From Pseudomonadota bacterium (GTDB taxonomy: Bacteria > Pseudomonadota > Gammaproteobacteria > SZUA-229), in assembly GCA_030836935.1 (NCBI GenBank), contig JAUPMA010000013.1:1-6362 (forward strand): a stretch of DNA of 6,362 bases, read 5' to 3'. Numbering within the stretch: position 1 is the stretch's first letter; the number at the start of each line of letters is the position of its first letter. Positions 1 to 5,928 of the stretch are shown one piece after another. The translations under genes and the position numbers were made by a program. Under the pieces are notes generated by a model. The model had not been told where the DNA came from, made no database searches, and worked only from the letters and a program-made list of their open reading frames with translations.

Positions 1-376
1 CATCCATGCACGTAATTTAAACCTGTGCACACATCTTATTGTTGGTTTGCCCGGCGAGGATTTTTCGCACAACATGATTACACTGGATCGTGTACTGGAA
101 TTAAAAACCCATGGCCTGAAACTGCATCCGCTGCATGTTGTAAAAGGCACACAGCTCGCCAATGAATGGCGACGCGGCGAATATCAGCCGCTGACACTGG
201 ATGAATATGTGGATACGGCTGTTGCCATGATTCGTCACACACCGGCCGATATCATTTTTCATCGCGTAACCGCTACCGCTTCACTGGATATGCTGCTGGC
301 GCCGCTATGGTGCAACAAGAAATGGCTGGTGCTGAACAGCATTGCGCAAAAACTGGATAGCGTGATTACTGCCTGA
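1..376 (+). CDS. yhcC: YhcC-like radical SAM protein (TIGR01212 family), C-terminal part
   Basis: The reading frame is open from base 2 and ends at a TGA at 374-376, leaving 124 C-terminal residues. The real start and the radical SAM CxxxCxxC cluster motif lie upstream of the window; E. coli YhcC is about 309 residues. What remains matches the end of that family closely: LIVGLPGED, then HGLKLHPLHVVKGTQLA, then MIRHTPADIIFHRV and APLWCNKKW near the end. A TTG at 47 is only an internal Leu codon. The family is predicted to bind S-adenosylmethionine and an iron-sulfur cluster; its substrate is not known to me. It runs convergently into ubiT with 5 bases between the stop codons. The family call is strong; the function is open. 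Confidence 0.88.
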   Translation, partial: IHARNLNLCTHLIVGLPGEDFSHNMITLDRVLELKTHGLKLHPLHVVKGTQLANEWRRGEYQPLTLDEYVDTAVAMIRHTPADIIFHRVTATASLDMLLAPLWCNKKWLVLNSIAQKLDSVITA

Positions 377-381
377 AATCA

Positions 382-873
382 TCATGTCTGCTGCAATTTT
401 TTTCTGGCGTACATCACAACGCGCCCCAGTGGCCCCGGAAAACTGTCCAGCAGTGTTTCAAATTCAACACCATCCAGCATGTTCTTAACGCGCAGGCCGA
501 CATCGGTATTGCCCTCAATCAGCAATCGCCGGTTGAAGAACAGGGTGTCAGGATCTTCCAGCCGTAAAGCCAGGCGAATGAAATCCATCAGGCTTGCCGT
601 AAATATGACATCCGGCTGTACCGGCTTTTCGGCGCGCAAACCTTTTTGCGTAACGGAGAAATGCAGCGCCAGCTGCAAATCCTTGATCACCACACAGAAT
701 TTCCTGCCGTGTATTCCATCCCAGTCAAGCTCACGCAGTTTTTTCCAGACTGTTAAATTAAAAGCCGTAACAAAGGCCTGTGTCGCCGGCCATGCCGGCA
801 ACTGGCCAAGCAGTTTGCCGACAATTTCAGGCATTTTTGTTTTCTGCACAGCTTGCGTCATGTTTGTAGCCAT
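382..873 (-). CDS. ubiT: UbiT, SCP2-domain lipid-binding factor for anaerobic ubiquinone synthesis
   Basis: This 163-residue protein is the accessory factor of the oxygen-independent ubiquinone pathway. In E. coli UbiT (YhbT, 174 residues) has an SCP2 sterol-carrier domain and is thought to bind the prenylated quinone intermediates handled by UbiU-UbiV. The hallmark stretch DPDTLFFNRRLLIEG at residues 107-121, followed by NTDVGLRVKN, is nearly identical to E. coli. The SCP2 fold covers roughly residues 35-140. I chose the ATG at 873-871 because it lies 4 bases after the ubiV TGA and has GGAG at 889-886, 12 bases upstream, a rather long spacing. The frame stays open further upstream, but that part lies inside ubiV. 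A second ATG at 861-859 lacks a Shine-Dalgarno and is less likely. It is the last gene of the ubiUVT operon. Confidence 0.9.
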   Translation of the reverse strand: MATNMTQAVQKTKMPEIVGKLLGQLPAWPATQAFVTAFNLTVWKKLRELDWDGIHGRKFCVVIKDLQLALHFSVTQKGLRAEKPVQPDVIFTASLMDFIRLALRLEDPDTLFFNRRLLIEGNTDVGLRVKNMLDGVEFETLLDSFPGPLGRVVMYARKKLQQT

Positions 874-877
874 TATT

Positions 878-1780
878 TCAGTCAGCTCCCATGCTTGATC
901 CGGAAGTACCCAGCCAGTAACCGTCGCAACCGGCTGACACCATGCAGGTTTCGAGTTTTGCTTTTGCATCCGCCGCTGAAATTTTTTCATCCAGCGCGTC
1001 ACGAAACAGTTTCACAATATCGGCCATGCGCTGCGACTGCGGCGACAGGCGCAAATGCGTAACAGCGGTTTCAGTTAACTCATTTAACCGGTGTGCCAGT
1101 GTGTGCACATTGGCCGACTGGGTTTGTATGCCATTCATCACCAGGAAGGCTTCGCCTTCGCGTGTATTCAGATCCAGTCCATCCGCATGATCAATGCAAC
1201 GAAACTGGCAATCATCTTTTTGCAGATTATAACGGCGTGCCGTAAAGCAGCGCGCAGAAAAAGCCAGCGGCAACCGGCCAAAGGAAAACAATTCTGTTTC
1301 CATATTTTCCGGCACCGGCATGGAGATCAGCATGCTGCGAGGCATTTCCACGGGCGGCACCCAGCGTATGGCATTCAGCGTTGCCATGCAGGCCAGCGTA
1401 TCCGGATTGTAAATATTCAGCGCCGGCCCGGCCACAAATGGCACGCCGGCCTGCACCAGCAAATGCACGGCACCAAAGTCGTTGGCTTCGACACGAAAAT
1501 TTTTATTTTCGACAATTTTTCGCAAGGCCTTAAGATCAGATTCGGATTCAATCAGCGTCTGGGTTGATAACACCACTTCCTTGCCCGCATCCGCCAGTTT
1601 CTGCGCCACCTGCATCCAGTCATCCAAACGCAATTCATGGCGACGTGAACACACCGTTTCACCAAGATAAACCACATCCACCGGCCAACCGGCAACCTGC
1701 GTATAAAAATCCAGTGTCAGATCGCGTGGCCAGTAATACAGCAACGGGCCGAGTGATAATTTCAGATCTTTCTTCAACAT
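878..1780 (-). CDS. ubiV: UbiV, [4Fe-4S] U32-family subunit for O2-independent ubiquinone hydroxylation
   Basis: The 300-residue protein belongs to peptidase family U32 but, as established for E. coli UbiV (YhbV), acts with UbiU in hydroxylating the quinone ring without oxygen. The N-terminal SLGPLLYYWP motif, DVVYLGETVCSRR, and FSARCFTARR match E. coli. The four cluster-binding cysteines are all present at C44, C178, C191 and C195 (E. coli C39, C180, C193 and C197), so a functional [4Fe-4S] protein is expected. Further cysteines near the C-terminus include the one in GCDGYW. I chose ATG at 1780-1778, 2 bases after the ubiU stop, with GGA at 1790-1788 seven bases upstream. A GTG at 1792-1790 would add four residues but overlaps the end of ubiU. 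Translation is probably coupled to ubiU. Confidence 0.93.
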   Translation of the reverse strand: MLKKDLKLSLGPLLYYWPRDLTLDFYTQVAGWPVDVVYLGETVCSRRHELRLDDWMQVAQKLADAGKEVVLSTQTLIESESDLKALRKIVENKNFRVEANDFGAVHLLVQAGVPFVAGPALNIYNPDTLACMATLNAIRWVPPVEMPRSMLISMPVPENMETELFSFGRLPLAFSARCFTARRYNLQKDDCQFRCIDHADGLDLNTREGEAFLVMNGIQTQSANVHTLAHRLNELTETAVTHLRLSPQSQRMADIVKLFRDALDEKISAADAKAKLETCMVSAGCDGYWLGTSGSSMGAD

Positions 1781-1782
1781 AT

Positions 1783-2793
1783 TTATTTCCACGGACGATA
1801 GTACGCACCCAGTGTGTGCATGCTGCCTTCGGATACCTTGTCGAGTTGCGCCAGCCAGCTGGTTTGCGGGCGAAAATTTTCAGCATTGGCTTTTACCGCA
1901 TCAATGGCCGCGCGCCACACTTGCGTAACCTGTGCCACATACGCCGGACTGCGCTGCCGACCTTCTATTTTGACAGCCGCAATACCCAGCCGGTGCATTT
2001 CCGGCAATAGTTCCAGTGTATTGAGACTGGTTGGTTCTTCCAGGGCGTAATAGGTTTCACCCTGCACTTCAAAACGGCCTTTGCACAGGGTGGGATAACC
2101 GGCTTTTTCATGGTCTGCATAGCGGTCGATCAGCACGCCGTTGAGACGGGTTTCCATGCCTTGCGGGGTTTGCTGCCAGCGCACGGCATGGCCGGGTGAG
2201 CAGGCACCGAATGTATTGGGTGAGTCGCCGCAGGCATAGGAGGACAACAGACAGCGACCTTCCACCATCACGCACAGGCCGCCAAAGCCGAACAATTCAA
2301 GTTCAACCGGCGTATGCCGCCGTACATTTTCCACTTGCGGCAGCGACAGCACTCGCGGCAACACGGCGCGCTGTATGCCGAAATGCTGATGATAAAAATT
2401 GATGGCTTCGTAATTGGTGGCAGAACCCTGCACGGATAAATGCAAGCGCAAGTCCGGATGGGTTTTGCTGGCGTAGGCCATCAGGCCCGGATCAGCCAGA
2501 ATGATCGCATCCACACCTGCCTCCGCCGCCGTATCCACGGCCTGTTGCCAGCGGCTGAGCGTGGCCGGTTGCGGATAGGTATTGAGGGCCAGCAATACCT
2601 TGCGGTGCTTGCCGTGCGCATAGCCAATGCCTTCTGCCAGCGATCTGGCATCGAAGTTGAGGCCACTGAAATTGCGCGCGTTGGTGTTGTCCTTCAATCC
2701 AAGATAAACGCCATCGGCGCCGTGATCCACAGCCGCTTTGAGCGCCGGCAGGCTGCCCGCCGGGCAAATTAGTTCAAGCAAGGTTGCAGGCAT
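1783..2793 (-). CDS. ubiU: UbiU, [4Fe-4S] U32-family subunit for O2-independent ubiquinone hydroxylation
   Basis: This 336-residue protein is the partner of UbiV; the E. coli homologue (YhbU) is 331 residues. It shares CPAG near the start, GLKDNTNARNFSGLNF, the cysteine-rich FGGLCVMVEGRCLLSSY, and the U32 signature region KIEGRQRSPAYV. Cluster ligands are intact at C174, C181, C198 and C237, equal to E. coli C169, C176, C193 and C232 with a constant offset of 5. An extra C188 sits between them. The chosen ATG (2793-2791) has AGGAG at 2802-2798, five bases upstream. An in-frame ATG at 2838 would add 15 residues but has no good ribosome site and lies upstream of the inferred transcription start near 2813. 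It is the first gene of the operon, preceded by an FNR site. Confidence 0.95.
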   Translation of the reverse strand: MPATLLELICPAGSLPALKAAVDHGADGVYLGLKDNTNARNFSGLNFDARSLAEGIGYAHGKHRKVLLALNTYPQPATLSRWQQAVDTAAEAGVDAIILADPGLMAYASKTHPDLRLHLSVQGSATNYEAINFYHQHFGIQRAVLPRVLSLPQVENVRRHTPVELELFGFGGLCVMVEGRCLLSSYACGDSPNTFGACSPGHAVRWQQTPQGMETRLNGVLIDRYADHEKAGYPTLCKGRFEVQGETYYALEEPTSLNTLELLPEMHRLGIAAVKIEGRQRSPAYVAQVTQVWRAAIDAVKANAENFRPQTSWLAQLDKVSEGSMHTLGAYYRPWK

Positions 2794-2819
2794 GACCGCT
2801 CCTGATAAATTGACCGCGT

Positions 2820-2825
2820 AGTAAA
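2820..2825 (-). promoter_or_regulatory. Probable -10 element of the ubiU promoter
   Basis: On the minus strand, 2825-2820 reads TTTACT, four of six matches to TATAAT. It would place transcription start near 2813, giving a leader of about 20 bases that still holds the AGGAG ribosome site. The FNR site centre at 2853.5 then falls at about -40.5, within a base of the -41.5 used by class II FNR-dependent promoters, which do not need a good -35. The geometry is the main support, since the hexamer alone is weak. Confidence 0.5.
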
Positions 2826-2846
2826 TCCCGCCAGCCATAAATAGCC

Positions 2847-2860
2847 TTGATAAATATCAA
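2847..2860. promoter_or_regulatory. Perfect FNR/Anr binding site between ubiU and feoA
   Basis: The bases TTGATAAATATCAA match the FNR consensus TTGAT-N4-ATCAA at all ten defined positions and form a perfect inverted repeat in the half sites. FNR-type regulators bind this as a [4Fe-4S] dimer when oxygen is low. The site lies 53 bases upstream of the ubiU ATG, at class II distance from a plausible ubiU -10. It is also about 75 bases upstream of the inferred feo start, close to the class I positions. In E. coli both ubiUVT and feo are FNR-activated, so a shared divergent site is reasonable; that sharing is inference. Confidence 0.85.
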
Positions 2861-2875
2861 AGCAGATTCGACTTT

Positions 2876-2894
2876 AATGATAATAATTATCATT
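2876..2894. promoter_or_regulatory. Fur box 1, feo operator (perfect 9-1-9 palindrome)
   Basis: The 19 bases AATGATAATAATTATCATT form a perfect 9-1-9 inverted repeat. Its core at 2878-2892 matches the 7-1-7 Fur consensus TGATAAT-N-ATTATCA at all 14 defined positions. It abuts the probable feo -35 at 2893-2898, where Fe-Fur would block RNA polymerase. It also lies 15 bases beyond the FNR site on the side away from ubiU. Confidence 0.92.
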
Positions 2895-2921
2895 GCGCAT
2901 AAAGCTCCTATCGGCCATAAT
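2893..2921 (+). promoter_or_regulatory. Probable feoABC promoter
   Basis: A -35 candidate TTGCGC (2893-2898, 3 of 6 matches) and a -10 candidate CATAAT (2916-2921, 5 of 6) are separated by 17 bases, predicting a start near 2928. Fur box 1 touches the -35 and the second Fur-like site overlaps the end of the -10. The weak -35 fits a promoter helped by an activator such as FNR. Confidence 0.6.
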
Positions 2922-2936
2922 GCGAACCATTATCAA
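2919..2936 (-). promoter_or_regulatory. Fur box 2, over the feo -10 and start
   Basis: Read on the minus strand this is TTGATAATGGTTCGCATT. The core 2921-2935 matches 11 of the 14 defined positions of the 7-1-7 Fur consensus. It overlaps the feo -10 and the predicted start. Nearly the same sequence recurs at 5891-5908 in front of the cupredoxin gene, which supports it being a real operator. Confidence 0.7.
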
Positions 2937-2950
2937 CTGAGAGTCCACAC

Positions 2951-3199
2951 ATGACACATTCAGCCGACCATGGCCGCATCTTCACACTCGCCAGCGCCCA
3001 GACCGGAGACCATGTCCGGGTAATTGACGTGAAAGCCGGCAAGTTGCTGAAAAAGCGCCTGGTCAGTCTGGGCATACTCAACAATTCACGGCTGCATATT
3101 GTACAACGCCGTGGCGGTGCCATTGTGATTGGTTTTGATGCCAGTCGCATCGCCATCGGTTCCGGCATGTCGCAGCACATTCTTGTAAGAGCTATATGA
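2951..3199 (+). CDS. feoA: FeoA, small SH3-like partner of the ferrous iron transporter
   Basis: The 82-residue cytoplasmic protein has the FeoA/SH3-like pattern: LASAQTGDHVRVIDVKAG at residues 13-30, a basic helix LLKKRLVSLGI around residues 32-42, then strands SRLHIVQRRGGAIVIGFDASRIAI ending near the C-terminus. FeoA proteins are thought to bind FeoB and are needed for iron uptake; their exact action is debated. The ATG has GAGAG at 2939-2943, seven bases upstream. Its stop overlaps the feoB start as ATGA (3196-3199), indicating coupled translation. It is the first gene of feoABC, behind two Fur sites and an FNR site. Confidence 0.93.
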   Translation: MTHSADHGRIFTLASAQTGDHVRVIDVKAGKLLKKRLVSLGILNNSRLHIVQRRGGAIVIGFDASRIAIGSGMSQHILVRAI

Positions 3200-5553
3200 G
3201 CAAGGCCTGCTGCAGCACCGGTTCCACCAGCCCATCAGAAAACCACTACAGCATCGGCCTGCTGGGCAACCCCAACTGCGGCAAGTCAACACTGTTCAAC
3301 CAGCTCACCGGCTCGCGCCAGCGCATCGGCAACTGGCCTGGCGTTACCGTTGACCGCAAGGTTGGCCAGTACGAATTCGCCGGCACCGGGTTTGACATTG
3401 TTGACCTGCCCGGCGTCTATTCGCTGGACAACAGTGCGCGTTCCCTCGATGAGCGCATCACCCGCGATTACATTCTCTCCGCCGAACCGGACGTCATTAT
3501 CAATGTGGTTGACGCTTCCAATCTGGAACGCAACCTGTACCTGAGCAGCCAGTTGCTGGAAATGCAGGTTCCGATGGTTCTTGCAGTCAACATGATGGAT
3601 GTGGCTGAAGCGCATCATCTCAGGCTGCATCTCGATAAACTCGCCGACGCCATGGGCTGCCGCGTGGTTCCGCTGATCGCCCATATCGGTGAAGGTCTGG
3701 ATACCCTCAAGCAGGCGGTACTGGACGCTGCCGCCGCCAAACAGCCACCGCAAAAAACGCTGGATTACAACCCGGACATCGAAACCGCCATTCAGGCTTT
3801 GCTGCAACAGGCTCCGGCTGATCGGCACTGCGGGCATCTCAATTGCCGCTGGCTGGCAGCACAGGTACTGGATGGTGACAGCGGCGTCACATCCATCAAG
3901 GAAATTCCGCCATCCATGCTGGAACTGGCCGGGGATTTGCGCAGCCGGATCGAACAGGCACAGGGCGAGGACATGGACATTTTGCTGGCCGATGGCCGCT
4001 ACGGATTTGCCCGCCGGGTGTGCGAAGCTGCGCTCAGCCGCCCGGAACAGCACCGTCACAGCCGCTCCGACCAGATTGACCGCATTGTGCTCAACCGCTG
4101 GCTGGGCGTACCGATTTTTCTCGCCACCATTTATTTGATGTTCACCTTCACCATCAATCTGGGTGGCGCGTTTATCGATTTTTTCGATATTGCAGCCGGC
4201 GCCCTGTTTGTTGACGGTTTTGGCGAAATACTCACCGGACTGGGTGCACCCGACTGGCTGCGCGTGCTGCTGGCTAATGGCGTGGGCGGTGGCATACAGG
4301 TCGTGGCTACATTCATTCCTATCATTGGCATCCTGTATCTGTTCCTGTCATTTCTCGAAGGCTCCGGTTACATGATGCGTGCCGCATTTGTAGTGGACCG
4401 GTTCATGCGCGCGCTGGGTTTGCCAGGCAAGGCGTTTGTGCCGCTGATCGTCGGTTTCGGCTGCAACGTGCCCGCCATCATGGCCACGCGCACGCTGGAA
4501 AATCACCGCGAACGCATCATCACCGTACTCATGGCACCGTTCATGTCCTGTGGCGCGCGGCTGTCGGTATACGCCCTGTTCGCGGCCGCCTTTTTTCCGG
4601 TGGGCGGCCAGAATATGGTGTTTGCCCTGTATGTCATCGGCATCGTGTTCGCCATCCTCACGGCACTGGTGGTGAAATCCACGCTCTTGCCCGGTGAAGC
4701 TTCGCCGTTTTTGATGGAGCTTCCGGCTTACCATTTGCCGAAAATAAAAAGCCTGTTGCTGCTCACCTGGTCACGGTTAAAAGGCTTTCTCGGCGATGCT
4801 GGCCAAATCATTGTGCTCATGGTGGTAGTAATCAACTTCCTCAATTCCTGGGGCACGGATGGCAGCTTTGGCAACGAGGACACGGAACATTCGGCGCTCT
4901 CCGCTATCAGCCGCAGCATTACCCCCGTGTTTGCGCCAATGGGCATAGAAGAAGACAACTGGCCGGCCACCGTCGGCATTTTTACCGGCCTGCTGGCAAA
5001 GGAAGTAGTGGTTGGCACACTGGATGCCATTTATTCACAAATTGACCAGACTGCCGATACAGCCGAAACAGCCGCCTTTGCGTTAGGTGACGCACTCGGT
5101 TCGGCCTTGGCAACCATTCCGGAAAACCTGGTTACGGCGTTCGACCGCCTTGGCGATCCGCTCGGCCTGAATGTGCTTGAATCCAGTACCAACCAGCGGT
5201 TAGCCGCTGAAACGCAGTCCGTGGAAACCGCAACCTTTGGTGCCATGAACGCACGCTTTGACGGCCAGGCCGGTGCTTTTTCCTATCTGTTATTCATTTT
5301 GCTCTATGCCCCCTGCACAGCGGCAACAGCAGCCATTTACCGAGAGGCCGGCAGCCGCTGGACGCTTTTTACCCTCGCCTGGACAACCGGCCTGGCCTAC
5401 GCAGCCGCCACCCTGTTTTATCAGCTCGCCCGGTTCAGCCAGCATCCCGCCACATCAACCGGCTGGCTGATCGGCATCACCTGTATCCTGGCATTCACTG
5501 TACTTGCCTTGCATCAGGCCGGCAAACAAACCTTGCATGAGGCCGGCGCATGA
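3196..5553 (+). CDS. feoB: FeoB, ferrous iron transporter with N-terminal G domain
   Basis: This 785-residue inner-membrane protein imports Fe(II); E. coli FeoB is 773 residues. The G domain has G1 GNPNCGKST (24-32), the switch segment GNWPGVTVDRK (45-55) with T51, G3 DLPG (70-73), G4 NMMD (132-135), and a diverged G5 region near IAHIGEG (161-167). A helical GDI-like spacer follows to about 290. Hydrophobic segments begin near 303 and include the two Gate motifs: GFGCNVPAIMATRTL (420-434) with C423, and APFMSCGARLSVY (447-459). A later conserved cysteine is in YAPCTAA (C707). Other membrane segments lie near 355-385, 473-495, 534-549, 692-713, 724-744 and 755-773. The N-terminus carries a CC pair at residues 5-6. 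A weak AAGAG at 3187-3191 precedes the ATG, and the overlap with feoA suggests coupling. All core motifs are intact. Confidence 0.97.
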   Translation: MSKACCSTGSTSPSENHYSIGLLGNPNCGKSTLFNQLTGSRQRIGNWPGVTVDRKVGQYEFAGTGFDIVDLPGVYSLDNSARSLDERITRDYILSAEPDVIINVVDASNLERNLYLSSQLLEMQVPMVLAVNMMDVAEAHHLRLHLDKLADAMGCRVVPLIAHIGEGLDTLKQAVLDAAAAKQPPQKTLDYNPDIETAIQALLQQAPADRHCGHLNCRWLAAQVLDGDSGVTSIKEIPPSMLELAGDLRSRIEQAQGEDMDILLADGRYGFARRVCEAALSRPEQHRHSRSDQIDRIVLNRWLGVPIFLATIYLMFTFTINLGGAFIDFFDIAAGALFVDGFGEILTGLGAPDWLRVLLANGVGGGIQVVATFIPIIGILYLFLSFLEGSGYMMRAAFVVDRFMRALGLPGKAFVPLIVGFGCNVPAIMATRTLENHRERIITVLMAPFMSCGARLSVYALFAAAFFPVGGQNMVFALYVIGIVFAILTALVVKSTLLPGEASPFLMELPAYHLPKIKSLLLLTWSRLKGFLGDAGQIIVLMVVVINFLNSWGTDGSFGNEDTEHSALSAISRSITPVFAPMGIEEDNWPATVGIFTGLLAKEVVVGTLDAIYSQIDQTADTAETAAFALGDALGSALATIPENLVTAFDRLGDPLGLNVLESSTNQRLAAETQSVETATFGAMNARFDGQAGAFSYLLFILLYAPCTAATAAIYREAGSRWTLFTLAWTTGLAYAAATLFYQLARFSQHPATSTGWLIGITCILAFTVLALHQAGKQTLHEAGA

Positions 5554-5780
5554 TTCTCACAGATGTACGCGATTACCTGAAAAGCCATGGGCAAGCCCCA
5601 TTGCGCGACATGGCGCTGGCTTTCGGCATGGATCAGGAGGCCCTGCGCCCGCTCCTCGACTACTGGGCCACCAGGGGCAAGGTAATAAAACTGCCGCCCG
5701 GAACCGCCTGCGGTGGCAGCTGTTCGGCTTGTGCGCCGCAAACCATTGAAATTTATCGCTGGATAGACAGTAGCCAGTAA
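5550..5780 (+). CDS. feoC: FeoC, small winged-helix protein with a three-cysteine wing
   Basis: The 76-residue protein overlaps the feoB stop as ATGA (5550-5553), with GAGG at 5539-5542 seven bases upstream. Residues 1-48 resemble the FeoC winged-helix fold (ILTDVRDYLKSHGQAPLRDMA, then a recognition-helix-like stretch, then KVIKLPPG). The wing holds C54, C58 and C61 in a CxxxCxxC pattern. E. coli and Klebsiella FeoC have a fourth cysteine after this; here residues 62-76 contain none. FeoC is known only in gammaproteobacteria, where it binds an oxygen-sensitive iron-sulfur cluster and may protect FeoB or sense iron or oxygen. Position and fold make the call solid; cluster binding with three cysteines is uncertain. 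Confidence 0.88.
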   Translation: MILTDVRDYLKSHGQAPLRDMALAFGMDQEALRPLLDYWATRGKVIKLPPGTACGGSCSACAPQTIEIYRWIDSSQ

Positions 5781-5795
5781 CAAGTAGCATGTAGC
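5768..5795 (+). repeat. Heptanucleotide tandem repeat, four units, spanning the feoC stop
   Basis: Four consecutive 7-base units can be read as CAGTAGC, CAGTAAC, AAGTAGC and ATGTAGC; all share the pattern nnGTArC. The array supplies the last codons and the stop of feoC and the left arm of the following hairpin. It may be a small slippage product or one copy of a dispersed intergenic repeat; this window cannot decide. Confidence 0.6.
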
Positions 5796-5822
5796 AAGGT
5801 GAAAGCTATTGCCTTGTTACTG
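5775..5822 (+). terminator. Imperfect long hairpin after feoC, probable terminator
   Basis: The outer stem is a perfect 10-bp inverted repeat, CAGTAACAAG (5775-5784) with CTTGTTACTG (5813-5822). Inside, after a two-base bulge, GCA (5787-5789) pairs with TGC (5810-5812), and TAGC (5792-5795) with GCTA (5805-5808). A nine-base loop closes it, for 17 bp in all. CTTTTCC follows at 5823-5829, a short T tract. The feoC TAA lies in the left arm. It would separate feo from the cupredoxin operon. The stem is AT-rich and the T tract short, so termination may be weak. Confidence 0.5.
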
Positions 5823-5854
5823 CTTTTCCTTGCTGCCTGAACCTTGCCACTTAG

Positions 5855-5872
5855 TTGAGAATAATTTGCATT
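5855..5872 (+). promoter_or_regulatory. Fur box 3, over the -35 of the cupredoxin/FTR1 promoter
   Basis: The sequence is TTGAGAATAATTTGCATT. Its core 5856-5870 matches 12 of the 14 defined positions of the 7-1-7 Fur consensus. It covers the -35 candidate at 5865-5870. It is 15 of 18 identical to Fur box 4 read on the opposite strand. Confidence 0.75.
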
Positions 5873-5893
5873 TGCGTTAATGATGTATATAAT
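5865..5893 (+). promoter_or_regulatory. Probable promoter of the cupredoxin/FTR1 operon
   Basis: TTTGCA (5865-5870, 4 of 6 matches to the -35) and a perfect TATAAT (5888-5893) are spaced by 17 bases. Transcription would start near 5900, giving a leader of about 29 bases. Fur-like sites cover both elements. No TTGAT-N4-ATCAA site is visible here, unlike in front of feo. Confidence 0.72.
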
Positions 5894-5908
5894 GCGAACC
5901 ATTCTCAA
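5891..5908 (-). promoter_or_regulatory. Fur box 4, over the -10 of the cupredoxin/FTR1 promoter
   Basis: On the minus strand it reads TTGAGAATGGTTCGCATT. The core matches 10 of 14 consensus positions, so it is weak alone. It differs by one base from Fur box 2 in front of feo, and with neighbouring bases 20 of 21 positions are identical between 2917-2937 and 5889-5909. Confidence 0.68.
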
Positions 5909-5928
5909 CAACACACCGGAGTTTACCC

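Noticed and set aside
363..403. Terminator between convergent yhcC and ubiT: TGATT/AATCA stem (363-367 with 377-381) and a seven-T run at 397-403
   Set aside because: The stem is only 5 bp and is separated by about 15 bases from the T run, which itself codes for lysines in ubiT; not a convincing terminator in either direction.
874..1002. Upstream extension of ubiT by 43 codons
   Set aside because: It would lie wholly inside ubiV in another frame; the ATG at 873 just after the ubiV stop fits the family start and operon spacing.
1564..2010. Plus-strand open frame of 148 codons across the ubiU/ubiV junction
   Set aside because: It lies opposite conserved UbiU and UbiV sequence, and its composition looks like reverse-frame translation with many Pro, His and Arg.
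2440..2772. Plus-strand open frame of 110 codons opposite ubiU
   Set aside because: Antisense to conserved N-terminal UbiU; no family resemblance or start signals.
2794..2838. Longer ubiU start at 2838 (15 more residues)
   Set aside because: There is no ribosome site there, the -10 candidate falls inside it, and E. coli UbiU begins near the CPAG motif; the ATG at 2793 has AGGAG.
3286..4059. Long minus-strand open frame (257 codons) opposite the feoB G domain
   Set aside because: It is antisense to strongly conserved FeoB motifs, has no recognisable domain and no ribosome site; a shadow of the coding strand.
2951..5780. Foreign or mobile origin of the feo operon
   Set aside because: No transposase, integrase, flanking repeats or tRNA site is visible, and codon style looks like that of the neighbouring genes.
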